Assembly: GCA_937898635.1 (NCBI GenBank)
Contig: CALEJW010000248.1
Span: 1-39,099, forward strand
From: an uncultured Pseudomonadota bacterium
GTDB lineage: Bacteria > Pseudomonadota > Gammaproteobacteria > Burkholderiales > Usitatibacteraceae
Direction: 5' to 3'
DNA length: 39,099 nucleotides
Positions 9,061 through 16,505 of this stretch are shown here, piece by piece; within the stretch, counting starts at the first letter, position 1; each line of letters begins with the position of its first letter. Below the pieces are notes generated by a model. That model worked only from the letters and a program-made list of their open reading frames with translations, was not told the origin of the DNA and did no database searches. Position numbers and translations under genes: made by a program.

Positions 9061-9091
9061 TTGACCTTCCCACGGTGGGAAGGTGGAAAGT
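9061..9091 (+). promoter_or_regulatory. CueR-type copper-responsive promoter and operator
   Basis: -35 TTGACC (9061-9066) and -10 GAAAGT (9086-9091) are separated by 19 bp, the over-long spacing of MerR-family promoters. Within the spacer lies a perfect inverted repeat, ACCTTCCCAC at 9064-9073 and GTGGGAAGGT at 9075-9084, around one central base. This matches the known CueR box pattern CCTTCC...GGAAGG of copA promoters. The start codon of copZ is ~30 bp downstream of the -10, and cueR is the fourth element of the same transcript, so positive feedback by CueR is likely. Confidence 0.9.
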
Positions 9092-9119
9092 GGCGCCATC
9101 CAAACCACGGGAGACCCCC

Positions 9120-9329
9120 ATGATCGAGATCACCATCCAGGACATGACCTGCGGGCACTGCGCCTCGGCCGTCACGAAAGCCGTGCGCGAGACCGACGCC
9201 GTCGCGAGCTGCGAGATCGACCTCGCCGCGAAGCGCGTGCGGATCGCGAGCGAGAGGCCCGCCGCGCCCTTCGTCGCCGCCATCGCGGGGGCGGGCTATT
9301 CGCCCGTCCTCGCTTCCCCGCAGGCCTGA
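9120..9329 (+). CDS. copZ: CopZ-like copper chaperone (HMA domain)
   Basis: 69-residue stand-alone heavy-metal-associated domain. The metal site is DMTCGHCASAV (MTCxxC), and the beta-alpha-beta-beta-alpha-beta fold is evident from CEIDLAAKRVRIAS and the closing AIAGAGYSPVL. Such proteins bind Cu(I) in the cytoplasm and hand it to CopA. ATG at 9120 was chosen over upstream codons because it starts exactly at the family's usual N-terminus (MIEITIQDMTC) and lies downstream of the CueR promoter; earlier codons would overlap the promoter. copA follows 2 bp after the stop. It is clearly paralogous to the HMA protein at 12387. Confidence 0.9.
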   Translation: MIEITIQDMTCGHCASAVTKAVRETDAVASCEIDLAAKRVRIASERPAAPFVAAIAGAGYSPVLASPQA

Positions 9330-9331
9330 AG

Positions 9332-11563
9332 ATGGCCGCGGGCTCCCAGGCGATCCTTTCCCGGCCGCCACGCGAGGCGCCGGCCGGGGTCCTCGACCTG
9401 AAGATCGAGGGGATGAGCTGCGCGTCCTGCGTGGCCCGCGTCGAGAAGGCGCTCCTCAAGGTGCCCGGCGTGGACGCCGCGAGCGTGAATCTCGCGACGG
9501 AGACGGCGTCGGTCCGCGCCACGGTGGAAGTGGCGCAGGCGGCCATCGCCGCGATCCGCGGCGCCGGCTACGAGGCGTCCGTGAAGGCGCCGGACGCGCC
9601 CGCCGAGGCGCCTGCGGCGGGGATCCGCCGCGACACCCTCGAGCTCGCGGCCGCCGTCGTCCTCACGCTTCCGCTCGTGGTGCCCATGGCCGCGGGGCTC
9701 TTCGGCGTGCACTGGATGCTGCCCGCGTGGCTCCAGGCGCTCCTCGCCACGCCCGTGCAGTTCGTCATCGGCGCGCGCTTCTACCGCGCGGCGTGGAAGG
9801 CGCTCGCGGCTCGCGCGGGCAACATGGACCTCCTGGTGGCGATCGGCACGAGCGCCGCCTACGGGCTGAGCGCCTACCTCGCGCTCGCCGGGGAGGGCGG
9901 GCACCTCTACTTCGAGGCCTCCGCGGTCGTGATCACGCTGGTACGCGCGGGCAAGTGGCTCGAGGAGCGCGCCAAGCGCCGCACCACCGAGGCGATCCGG
10001 GCCCTCTCCGCGCTGCGCCCGGAGACGGCGCGCGTGCTGGCCGACGGCGTCGAGCGCGTGGTGCCGGTCGCGCAGGTGAAGGTGGGCGATCTCGTCGTCG
10101 TGCTGCCGGGCGAGCGCGTCGCGGTGGACGCGGAGGTGACCGAGGGCGAGAGCCACGCGGACGAATCCCTCGTCACCGGCGAGAGCCTGCCGGTCGCGAA
10201 GGCGCCGGGAAGCCGCGTCACGGGCGGATCGGTGAACGCCGAGGGGCGCCTCGTCGCGCGCACCGTGGCCGTGGGCGCGGAAAGCACGCTTTCGCGGATC
10301 ATCCGCGCGGTCGAGAACGCGCAGGCCGCGAAGGCGCCCATCCAGCGCCTGGTGGACCGCGTGAGCGAGGTCTTCGTGCCCGCGGTCGTGGCGATCGCCC
10401 TCGCGACGCTCCTCGCGTGGGGACTCGGCACGGGCCGCTGGGAGGCCGCCGTGCTCAACGCGGTCGCCGTCCTCGTGATCGCCTGCCCCTGCGCCCTCGG
10501 GCTCGCCACGCCCACCGCGGTCATGGCGGGCACCGGCGTGGCCGCCCGCCACGGCATCCTCATCAAGGACGCCGAGGCGCTGGAAGTGGCGCACCGCACG
10601 CGCGTCGTCGCCTTCGACAAGACGGGCACGCTCACCGAGGGCCGGCCCTCGCTCGTGGAGCTCGTGGCGCCGGGACTTTCGCGCGGGGAGGCCCTGGGCC
10701 TCGCGGCCGCGGTGCAGGGCGGCTCCGCGCACCCGCTCGCGAAGGCGGTGCTGGACCTCGCCGAGCGCGAATCGGTGGCGGTCCCGCCGGCGTCGGCGAT
10801 GCGAACCATCGCGGGCCGCGGGGTGGAGGCGAAGGTCGGCGAGCGCACCCTCGCGATCGCGAGCCGGCGCTGGGCGAGCGAGCTCGGCGCGGCGGGTCTC
10901 GAGGAACTGGGTGAGGAGGCCGACAGGCTGGAAGCGCGCGGGCTCACGGTCTCCTGGCTCGTCGAGGCGCAGCCCCGGCCGCGCGCGCTCGCGCTGCTCG
11001 GATTCGGCGACGCGCCCAAGCCACAGGCCGCGGCCGCGCTCGCGCGGCTTCGCGCGCTCGGCATCGTCACGGTCCTCGTGACCGGGGACAACCGCGGGGC
11101 GGGCGAGGCCGCCGCGCGCGCCCTCGGCATCGACGAGGTGCACGCCGAGGTGCTCCCCGAGGACAAGGCGGCCGTGGTCGCGGCCCTGCGCGAGGCGCAC
11201 GGCGCCGTCGCGATGGTGGGCGACGGCATCAACGACGCGCCGGCGCTCGCCGCGGCCGACATCGGCATCGCGATGGGCACGGGCACCGACGTGGCGATGC
11301 ACACCGCCGGCATCACGCTCATGCGCGGCGATCCCTCGCTCGTGGCCGACGCGCTGGACATCTCCCGCCGCACCCATGCGAAGATCCGCCAGAATCTCTT
11401 CTGGGCGTTCGTGTACAACGTGGTCGGCGTGCCGCTCGCGGCCCTGGGGCTGCTCTCGCCGGTGATCGCCGGCGCGGCGATGGCCCTGAGCAGCGTGAGC
11501 GTGGTCGCCAACGCGCTCACGCTCTCGCGCTGGAAGGCCGCGCCCGGCGCGGGGCGGGAATAG
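9332..11563 (+). CDS. copA: Cu(I)-exporting P1B-type ATPase
   Basis: 743 residues. One N-terminal HMA domain with GMSCASC (Cys30, Cys33), then eight predicted membrane helices. Diagnostic motifs are the A-domain loop LVTGESLPVAK, the transmembrane CPC site (IACPCALGLATP, residues 385-387), phosphorylation site DKTGTLTEG (Asp429), the SAHPLAKAV histidine-proline motif, and GDGINDAPALA. The Tyr-Asn pair in the seventh helix (FVYNVVGVPLAA) and the Met-Ser-Ser region of the last helix (MALSSVSVVAN) mark subgroup 1B-1, specific for Cu(I)/Ag(I). It pumps cytoplasmic copper across the inner membrane. The ATG at 9332 lies 2 bp after copZ; earlier in-frame codons run inside copZ and give no protein-like sequence. 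Confidence 0.95.
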   Translation: MAAGSQAILSRPPREAPAGVLDLKIEGMSCASCVARVEKALLKVPGVDAASVNLATETASVRATVEVAQAAIAAIRGAGYEASVKAPDAPAEAPAAGIRRDTLELAAAVVLTLPLVVPMAAGLFGVHWMLPAWLQALLATPVQFVIGARFYRAAWKALAARAGNMDLLVAIGTSAAYGLSAYLALAGEGGHLYFEASAVVITLVRAGKWLEERAKRRTTEAIRALSALRPETARVLADGVERVVPVAQVKVGDLVVVLPGERVAVDAEVTEGESHADESLVTGESLPVAKAPGSRVTGGSVNAEGRLVARTVAVGAESTLSRIIRAVENAQAAKAPIQRLVDRVSEVFVPAVVAIALATLLAWGLGTGRWEAAVLNAVAVLVIACPCALGLATPTAVMAGTGVAARHGILIKDAEALEVAHRTRVVAFDKTGTLTEGRPSLVELVAPGLSRGEALGLAAAVQGGSAHPLAKAVLDLAERESVAVPPASAMRTIAGRGVEAKVGERTLAIASRRWASELGAAGLEELGEEADRLEARGLTVSWLVEAQPRPRALALLGFGDAPKPQAAAALARLRALGIVTVLVTGDNRGAGEAAARALGIDEVHAEVLPEDKAAVVAALREAHGAVAMVGDGINDAPALAAADIGIAMGTGTDVAMHTAGITLMRGDPSLVADALDISRRTHAKIRQNLFWAFVYNVVGVPLAALGLLSPVIAGAAMALSSVSVVANALTLSRWKAAPGAGRE

Positions 11564-11580
11564 GGACACGGGAGGAAGCC

Positions 11581-12030
11581 ATGCCGCAGGCGAAGAGGGT
11601 GGAGCTGTCGGAGGCGCGCCGCGAGGGCCTGAGGAACATCGGGGAAGCGGCCGCGGCCTCGGGCGTGTCCGCGAAGATGATCCGCCACTACGAGGAGATC
11701 GGGCTCCTCGCGAAGGCGGGCCGCACCGCCGCGGGCTACCGAATCTACGGCGACGGCGACGTGCACGTGCTGCGCTTCATCCGCCGCTCGCGCGACCTCG
11801 GATTCACCATGAAGGAGATCGGCGAGCTGCTGGGCCTGTGGCAGGACCGGCGCCGCGCGAGCGCCGACGTGAAGCGCCTGGCCACCCGGCACATCGCGGA
11901 CCTCGACGCGCGCATCGCCGAGCTCCAGGGCATGCGCCGCACGCTCGAGCACCTGGTGCACTGCTGCCACGGCGACGGCCGGCCCGACTGCCCGATCCTC
12001 GACGACCTCGCCGGCACGGCGGGGGCTTAG
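11581..12030 (+). CDS. cueR: CueR-like MerR-family copper-sensing regulator
   Basis: 149 residues. The MerR winged-helix domain is NIGEAAAASGVSAKMIRHYE, continuing with the wing segment GYRIYGDGDVHVLRFI; a long dimerisation helix follows. The metal loop near the C-terminus reads CCHGDGRPDCPIL, the two-Cys signature of Cu(I)/Ag(I)-sensing CueR proteins. It carries ~18 extra N-terminal residues compared with typical CueR; these are accepted because the ATG has a strong Shine-Dalgarno (GGGAGGAAG). It probably activates the promoter at 9061-9091 and thereby its own operon. Position downstream of copA in the same orientation, rather than divergent, is a common variant. Confidence 0.9.
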   Translation: MPQAKRVELSEARREGLRNIGEAAAASGVSAKMIRHYEEIGLLAKAGRTAAGYRIYGDGDVHVLRFIRRSRDLGFTMKEIGELLGLWQDRRRASADVKRLATRHIADLDARIAELQGMRRTLEHLVHCCHGDGRPDCPILDDLAGTAGA

Positions 12031-12066
12031 AATGGGGGCCGGGATATCCCCCAGGAGAAGCGCCAC

Positions 12067-12390
12067 ATGAAGCGTGAATGGATGCTCGCGCTGGCCCTCG
12101 CGGCCGGCATCGTCCCGGTGGCTGCCGCGGCCGCGGACGCCCCGGCCAGGGCCGCCTCGTCCGCCCTCACCGCGGGCGAGGTGAAGAAGGTGGACCGGGA
12201 GGCGATGAAGCTCACCATCAAGCACGGGCCCATCGACAACCTCAGGATGCCGCCGATGACCATGGTCTTCCGGGTGAAGGACGCGGCGATGCTCGAGGGT
12301 CTCGCCCCGGGCGCGAAGATCCGCTTCCGCGCCGAGGAGGCCGAGGGCGGCTACCTCGTGACGAAGCTGCAGGCGGCGAAAGCGAAATGA
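12067..12390 (+). CDS. CusF-like periplasmic copper-binding protein
   Basis: 107 residues with a signal peptide (MKREWMLALALAAGIVPVAA...AA). The mature part matches the small OB-fold of CusF/copper-binding proteins: GEVKKVDREAMKLTIKHGPI, then RMPPMTMVFRVKD. The His of KHGPI and the two Met of MTM correspond to the CusF metal ligands, while the Trp that caps the copper in E. coli CusF is replaced by Met here (RMPPMTM). A periplasmic Cu(I)/Ag(I) carrier role is inferred. A Shine-Dalgarno (CAGGAGAAG) precedes the ATG. No CusCBA efflux genes lie nearby, so its partner would be encoded elsewhere or it acts by sequestration. The stop overlaps the next gene by 4 bp. Confidence 0.8.
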   Translation: MKREWMLALALAAGIVPVAAAAADAPARAASSALTAGEVKKVDREAMKLTIKHGPIDNLRMPPMTMVFRVKDAAMLEGLAPGAKIRFRAEEAEGGYLVTKLQAAKAK

Positions 12391-12590
12391 CCGACGCCGT
12401 CTTCATCGTGCAGGACATGACCTGCGGGCACTGCGTCGCCACGATCACCGAGGCCCTGCGTGCGCTCGATCCCGACGGACGCTGCGAGATCGACCTGGCC
12501 GGGCGCCGCGTGAAGGTCGCGAGCGGGGTGTCCGCCGAGCGAATCGCCGCCGCCATCACGCGCGCGGGATTCACGCCGACGCCCGCCTAG
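12387..12590 (+). CDS. Second CopZ-like HMA-domain protein
   Basis: 67 residues. The metal site QDMTCGHCVATIT is the same as in the copZ at 9120, and the central strands (CEIDLAGRRVKVAS) are nearly the same too, so the two are paralogues. The ATG overlaps the stop of the CusF-like gene (ATGA), which fixes the start and suggests coupled translation. Likely a cytoplasmic Cu(I) chaperone or buffer. It could instead serve another soft metal, but its place at the end of the copper cassette argues for copper. Confidence 0.85.
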   Translation: MTDAVFIVQDMTCGHCVATITEALRALDPDGRCEIDLAGRRVKVASGVSAERIAAAITRAGFTPTPA

Positions 12591-12609
12591 GCGGCGTCCT
12601 CGCCGCCCG

Positions 12610-13245
12610 ATGGCGCTCTTCGCCGAACCCGACGGCAGCCGCTCCCTCGCCGCCTACGCCGCCCTCGCGGCGGGCTACGAGGATTCCTGCCGCCGCATCC
12701 TCTCGATCCGCGAGTCGGCGGTGCGTGCGCTCGCGCTCGGCCCCGGCGAGACGGTCTTCGACGTCGCCTGCGGCACGGGCGCGGCGCTGCCGCTGCTCTG
12801 CCGGGCCCTCGGCCCCGAGGGGAGGGTGCTCGCCATCGAGCAGTCGCCGGCGATGGCGGCGCTCGCGCGTTCGCGCATTCCGGGACTCGGCTGCGAGGCG
12901 CAGGTCGAGCTCGCGAGCGTCCAGGCGTTCTCCACCGCGCTGCGCGCCGACGCGATGCTCTTCACCTATACCCACGACGTCCTGCAGTCGCCCGAGGCGG
13001 TCGCGAACCTCGTGCGACACGCGAAGCCCGGCTGCCGCGTCGCCGTGACCGGCATCCGCTTCCTGCCGTGGTCCTGGGGCTTCGCCGTCAACGCGGTCAC
13101 CGCCTGGCGCACGCGCCGCTACATCACGACCTACCGGGGCCTGCGCGAGCCGTGGCGGGAGCTCGCCTCGCGCTGCGCCGAGTTCCGCGTCGTGAGGAGC
13201 TTCCACCTCGGCTCGAGCTACCTCGGCGTGGGCCGGATCGCCTGA
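12610..13245 (+). CDS. Class I SAM-dependent methyltransferase
   Basis: 211 residues. Motif I of the Rossmann-like fold is VFDVACGTGAALPLL; the following acidic position after the second strand is in VLAIEQSPAMAALA, and a later core strand holds MLFTYTHDVLQSP, consistent with motif post-I and motif IV. The C-terminal half contains an aromatic and basic region (FLPWSWGFAVNAVTAWRTRR) that might bind a lipid or quinone-like substrate; this is inference. The substrate is unknown. It starts 20 bp after the copper cassette and ends 2 bp before dmeF, so it may be cotranscribed with either, but nothing ties it to metal handling. Confidence 0.8.
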   Translation: MALFAEPDGSRSLAAYAALAAGYEDSCRRILSIRESAVRALALGPGETVFDVACGTGAALPLLCRALGPEGRVLAIEQSPAMAALARSRIPGLGCEAQVELASVQAFSTALRADAMLFTYTHDVLQSPEAVANLVRHAKPGCRVAVTGIRFLPWSWGFAVNAVTAWRTRRYITTYRGLREPWRELASRCAEFRVVRSFHLGSSYLGVGRIA

Positions 13246-13247
13246 GC

Positions 13248-14234
13248 ATGGCGCTGCACGACCTGAGCGCCTGGCGCCACGAGCACGCCTTCGACGCGGG
13301 CAACCGCGCCGGCGAGCGCCGGACCTGGATCGTGGTCGCCATCACCGCGGTCACGATGGTCGCGGAGATCGCGGGCGGCTGGATCACGGGGTCGATGGCG
13401 CTCCTGGCCGACGGCTGGCACATGGGCACCCACGTCGCCGCGCTCGCCATGGCCGGCATCGCCTACGCGCTCGCGCGGCGCTGGGCGCGCGACGAGCGCT
13501 TCGCCTTCGGGACCTGGAAGATCGAGGTGCTGGGCGCCTTCTCGAGCGCGCTGGTGCTCGCGATCGTGGCGCTCGCCATGGCCGTGGAGTCGGTCCTGCG
13601 CCTGCTCCAGCCGCAGTCGATCGCGTTCGGGAGCGCCCTCGCCGTCGCGGTCGTGGGACTCGTGGTGAACCTCGTGTCGGCCTTCGTCCTGGTCGGCCGC
13701 GACCACGGCCACCGCCACGACCACCACCACGACCACGATCACGATCACGGCCAAGAGCACCACCCCGACGGCCGCGAATCCCGTGAAGGAGCCCACGGCG
13801 ACCTGAACCTTCGCGCCGCCTACGTCCACGTGCTCACCGACGCGATCACCTCGGTGCTCGCCATCGTCGCGCTCGCCGCCGGGATGATCGCCGGCTGGGC
13901 GTGGCTCGACCCCGTGATGGGTCTCGTGGGCGCCGGCGTGATCGCCTGGTGGGCGAAGGGGCTCCTCTCGCAGTCGGCGCGGGTGCTCCTCGACCGCGAG
14001 ATGGACACGCCCGTCGCCGCGGCCGTGCGCGAGGCGATCGAGTGCGACGGCGACGCGGAGATCGCGGACCTGCACGTCTGGCGCGTGGGCCGCGCCCGGC
14101 ACGCGTGCATCGTCGCGATCGTCGCCCGGGAGCCGCTCACCCCGGACGACTACCGGGAGCGTCTCGCCGGCATCGCTTCGCTCGCCCACGTGTCCGTCGA
14201 GGTGAACCGCTGCCCCCACGAGCGCTGCCCGTGA
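13248..14234 (+). CDS. dmeF: CDF-family Co(II)/Ni(II) efflux transporter DmeF
   Basis: 328 residues with six predicted membrane helices and a cytoplasmic C-terminal domain. The transport-site motif in helix II is MALLADGWHMGTHVAA, and the helix V motif is VHVLTDAITSV; the pattern HAFDAGNRAGER and FAFGTWKIEVLG is characteristic of DmeF rather than ZitB/CzcD. Between helices IV and V lies a very His/Asp-rich cytoplasmic loop (DHGHRHDHHHDHDHDHG) that probably collects metal. The family uses the proton gradient to export Co(II) and Ni(II). ATG at 13248 was chosen because it is 2 bp after the methyltransferase stop and gives the standard N-terminus. No DmeR regulator is found next to it. Confidence 0.9.
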   Translation: MALHDLSAWRHEHAFDAGNRAGERRTWIVVAITAVTMVAEIAGGWITGSMALLADGWHMGTHVAALAMAGIAYALARRWARDERFAFGTWKIEVLGAFSSALVLAIVALAMAVESVLRLLQPQSIAFGSALAVAVVGLVVNLVSAFVLVGRDHGHRHDHHHDHDHDHGQEHHPDGRESREGAHGDLNLRAAYVHVLTDAITSVLAIVALAAGMIAGWAWLDPVMGLVGAGVIAWWAKGLLSQSARVLLDREMDTPVAAAVREAIECDGDAEIADLHVWRVGRARHACIVAIVAREPLTPDDYRERLAGIASLAHVSVEVNRCPHERCP

Positions 14235-14833
14235 GCGAACGGCCCGGCGCGGCGGCCTTCCCCGAGGCGGGCGAGGTCCTCGATTTCTGGTTCGGCGAGC
14301 GGGGAAGCCCGGGGCACGGCCAGTCGCGCAAGGCCTGGTTCGCGAAGGACCCCGCCTTCGACGGGGAGATCCGCCGCCGCTTCCTCGCGCTGCACGCGAG
14401 CGCCGCGCTGGGCGAGCGGGACGGCTGGCGGGAGCACCCCGATTCCCTCCTCGCGCTGCTGGTGGTGCTCGACCAGTTCTCGCGCAACCTCTACCGCGAC
14501 GACGCGAGGGCCTTCTCCCAGGACGCGAAGGCGCTCGAGGGCGCGCAGCTCATGATCGCGCGGGGCTGGGACGAGGCGCTGCTGCCGGTGGAGCGGCAGT
14601 TCGCCTATCTCCCCTTCGAGCACGCGGAGGACCTCGCGATGCAGGACCGCGCGGTGGCGCTCTTCACCGCGCTGGAGGCCTGGCCGGAGACGAAGGGCCT
14701 CGCGGCGTGGGCGGAAAAGCACCGCGCGATCGTGCGGCGCTTCGGTCGCTTCCCGCACCGCAACGCCGCGCTGGGCCGCGAATCGACCGCCCAGGAGATC
14801 GCCTTCCTCCGGGAGCCCGGATCGCGCTTCTAG
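14231..14833 (+). CDS. DUF924 family protein
   Basis: 200 residues. The GTG start overlaps the dmeF stop by 4 bp (GTGA), supporting coupled translation. The sequence has the hallmarks of DUF924: VLDFWFGERG near the N-terminus, KAWFAKDPAFDGEIRRRF, VVLDQFSRNLYR, and FAYLPFEHAEDLAMQDRAV. These proteins are all-helical with a TPR-like fold; the biochemical function is not established. There is no signal peptide or membrane segment, so it is cytoplasmic. The link to DmeF is by position only. Confidence 0.9.
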   Translation: MSERPGAAAFPEAGEVLDFWFGERGSPGHGQSRKAWFAKDPAFDGEIRRRFLALHASAALGERDGWREHPDSLLALLVVLDQFSRNLYRDDARAFSQDAKALEGAQLMIARGWDEALLPVERQFAYLPFEHAEDLAMQDRAVALFTALEAWPETKGLAAWAEKHRAIVRRFGRFPHRNAALGRESTAQEIAFLREPGSRF

Positions 14834-14843
14834 GCGGCGGGGG

Positions 14844-15992
14844 CTAGCCCGGCGGGTGGCGCTCCCGCCGCGCGCCCTTGCCCGACTCCGTGTATCCCGG
14901 CGGGACGGCGAAGAGACTCGCGTCCGGCTCCTCGCGGCGGATGTTGGAGAGGCGGTAGGTCGTCTCCCCGAAGCGCGGGTCCGCCTGCCGCGAGAACACC
15001 GTCACCTGGAGTTCCGGCGAGTACCAGCTCTCCGAGGTGACGAGGATGGGATTGCGGTTGCCGATCTCGCCCGCGGCGATGGTGCGCACCGTGGACTTGC
15101 CCTCGACGCGCACGCCCTCGATCTCCTTTTCGCCGAGCGCGGTGGTCGTGCCCCTGGCGTGCAGCAGCGCGCCGTCGAGCCGCCCGCCCAGCGGGCCGAG
15201 CGGCGGCATCGCCGGCAGGTGCAGGCCCGCTTGCGCGCCCCCGGGCCCGCGGACCACGTGCACGCGCACCTCCTCGCGCCGCGTGCCGTCGCCCGAGTCC
15301 TCGACTTCGACGAGCTTCACGGCCACCTTGCCTTCGTCCGCGCCGGTCGCGAAGGGCTTGCCGTCGATCGTGATGTGGCCGTCCTCGACGCGCACGGTCT
15401 TGCCGCCCGCCGTGATCTCCACCTTGCCGCGCAGGGGCTTGCCGTCCACGGAGACCTTGCCGTTCTCGACCTGGATCTCGCGATCCCCCAGGCGCAGCAC
15501 CTTGCGCTCGACGTTCTTCGTCTCCAGCGAGAGCTTCGGCAGCCGCACCGCCTTGTTCGAGCCCGGCAGCAGCATCACCGCGGTGCCCTTGACGGGGTCG
15601 CGAAGCTGGATCGAGGTCGCCTTGCCGTCCACCACGGTCTCCTGGCGCGTGCGGCCCTCGCCGTCGCGGTAGATGCGGCCGCTCGTCTTCTTCGCGATCA
15701 CGTTGCCGTCGGCGAGGGTCTGCGTCGTCTGCGTCGAGACCTCGGCGCTGTAGGGCGCGCCCTTCACGGGCTTCGCCGCGGCGAAGCTCTCGCCGAACAT
15801 CGTGCCGAGGGAGGCGCGCAGGTCGTCGCCCCAGAGGCGCCAGGCTTCCGCCTGCCCCTTCGCGGCGCGGGCCTCGGCGAGGATGTCGTGTCCGTCGATC
15901 ACGAGGCGGTGCTCGACGCGCGATTGCGGCGCCTGGGCGTGGGCGGGCAGGGCGAGCGCGAAGGCGACGGCGGTGAAGAGTTCGCGTTTCAT
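14844..15992 (-). CDS. Secreted protein of unknown function in an ECF sigma operon
   Basis: 382 residues with a signal peptide (MKRELFTAVAFALALPAHAQ). The mature protein is strand-rich with alternating charged residues. The final ~80 residues (ESWYSPELQVTVFSRQ, DPRFGETTYRLSNI, PDASLFAVPPGY) resemble the C-terminal region of hypothetical proteins found in many bacteria that carry ECF modules; no function is known to me. It is the third gene behind the ECF sigma factor and its putative anti-sigma factor, with ~25 bp spacing, so it is likely the target or sensor output of that system. A periplasmic location is inferred from the signal peptide; no lipobox is seen. Confidence 0.75.
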   Translation of the reverse strand: MKRELFTAVAFALALPAHAQAPQSRVEHRLVIDGHDILAEARAAKGQAEAWRLWGDDLRASLGTMFGESFAAAKPVKGAPYSAEVSTQTTQTLADGNVIAKKTSGRIYRDGEGRTRQETVVDGKATSIQLRDPVKGTAVMLLPGSNKAVRLPKLSLETKNVERKVLRLGDREIQVENGKVSVDGKPLRGKVEITAGGKTVRVEDGHITIDGKPFATGADEGKVAVKLVEVEDSGDGTRREEVRVHVVRGPGGAQAGLHLPAMPPLGPLGGRLDGALLHARGTTTALGEKEIEGVRVEGKSTVRTIAAGEIGNRNPILVTSESWYSPELQVTVFSRQADPRFGETTYRLSNIRREEPDASLFAVPPGYTESGKGARRERHPPG

Positions 15993-16016
15993 GGGAGTCC
16001 TCGGGGAATGGGTCGA

Positions 16017-16505
16017 TCAGTTGAGAAGCCGGACGGCGAGCGCCTCGCCCTCGGCGGAATAGAGGAGCTCGGCGCGCACCGGCTCGCCGGCGCGCTCCGG
16101 GGAGACGGGAAGCCCCCACTGCGCGAGGAGCGCGCGCGGAAACTCGGTGGAGACCACGGTCGCGCTCGGCTCCAGCGCGATGCGCTCGAGGGGCTTCAGC
16201 GCGAGGAAGGGTCCCGGGTTCGCGACGGCGACCTCCTCCGCGGCGGGGGGCGCCGCGAATTCCGGCGCGGCGGGCGCGCGCACCATCCAGCCCACCACGG
16301 CGATCGTCGCCGCCATGGCGAGCGGCGGCATCCACCAGAGCGAGGGGCGGGCGGGCCGGCGGCTTGCCCGGAAGGATTTCACGAGCGCAGCCTCGAGGCT
16401 CGCGGGCGCCTCGACGCCGGCGAGCGCCGCCTTCAGGGTGTCGAGCCGCTCCACGAGGCGCGCCTCGCGGACGGCCGGATGCATCGTGTCCTTGCCTTCG
16501 GTCAT
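16017..16505 (-). CDS. Putative membrane-anchored anti-sigma factor
   Basis: 162 residues. The ATG overlaps the sigma factor stop (ATGA), typical of sigma/anti-sigma pairs. The cytoplasmic N-terminus (~1-65) is helical (REARLVERLDTLKAALAG, then PASLEAALVKSFRASRR); one membrane helix follows (WWMPPLAMAATIAVVGWMV), and ~80 residues would lie in the periplasm. No zinc-binding His-x3-Cys-x2-Cys motif is visible, so it is not a standard ZAS-type anti-sigma factor; the anti-sigma role is inferred from topology and position. The periplasmic part ends with a beta-like domain (EPVRAELLYSAEGEALAVRLL). Confidence 0.7.
   Translation of the reverse strand: MTEGKDTMHPAVREARLVERLDTLKAALAGVEAPASLEAALVKSFRASRRPARPSLWWMPPLAMAATIAVVGWMVRAPAAPEFAAPPAAEEVAVANPGPFLALKPLERIALEPSATVVSTEFPRALLAQWGLPVSPERAGEPVRAELLYSAEGEALAVRLLN

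Noticed and set aside
6087..9371. A 1094-residue open frame on the minus strand opposite the peptidase and SixA genes
   Set aside because: The plus strand has clear catalytic motifs and starts; the minus-strand translation is compositionally odd and crosses the CueR promoter.
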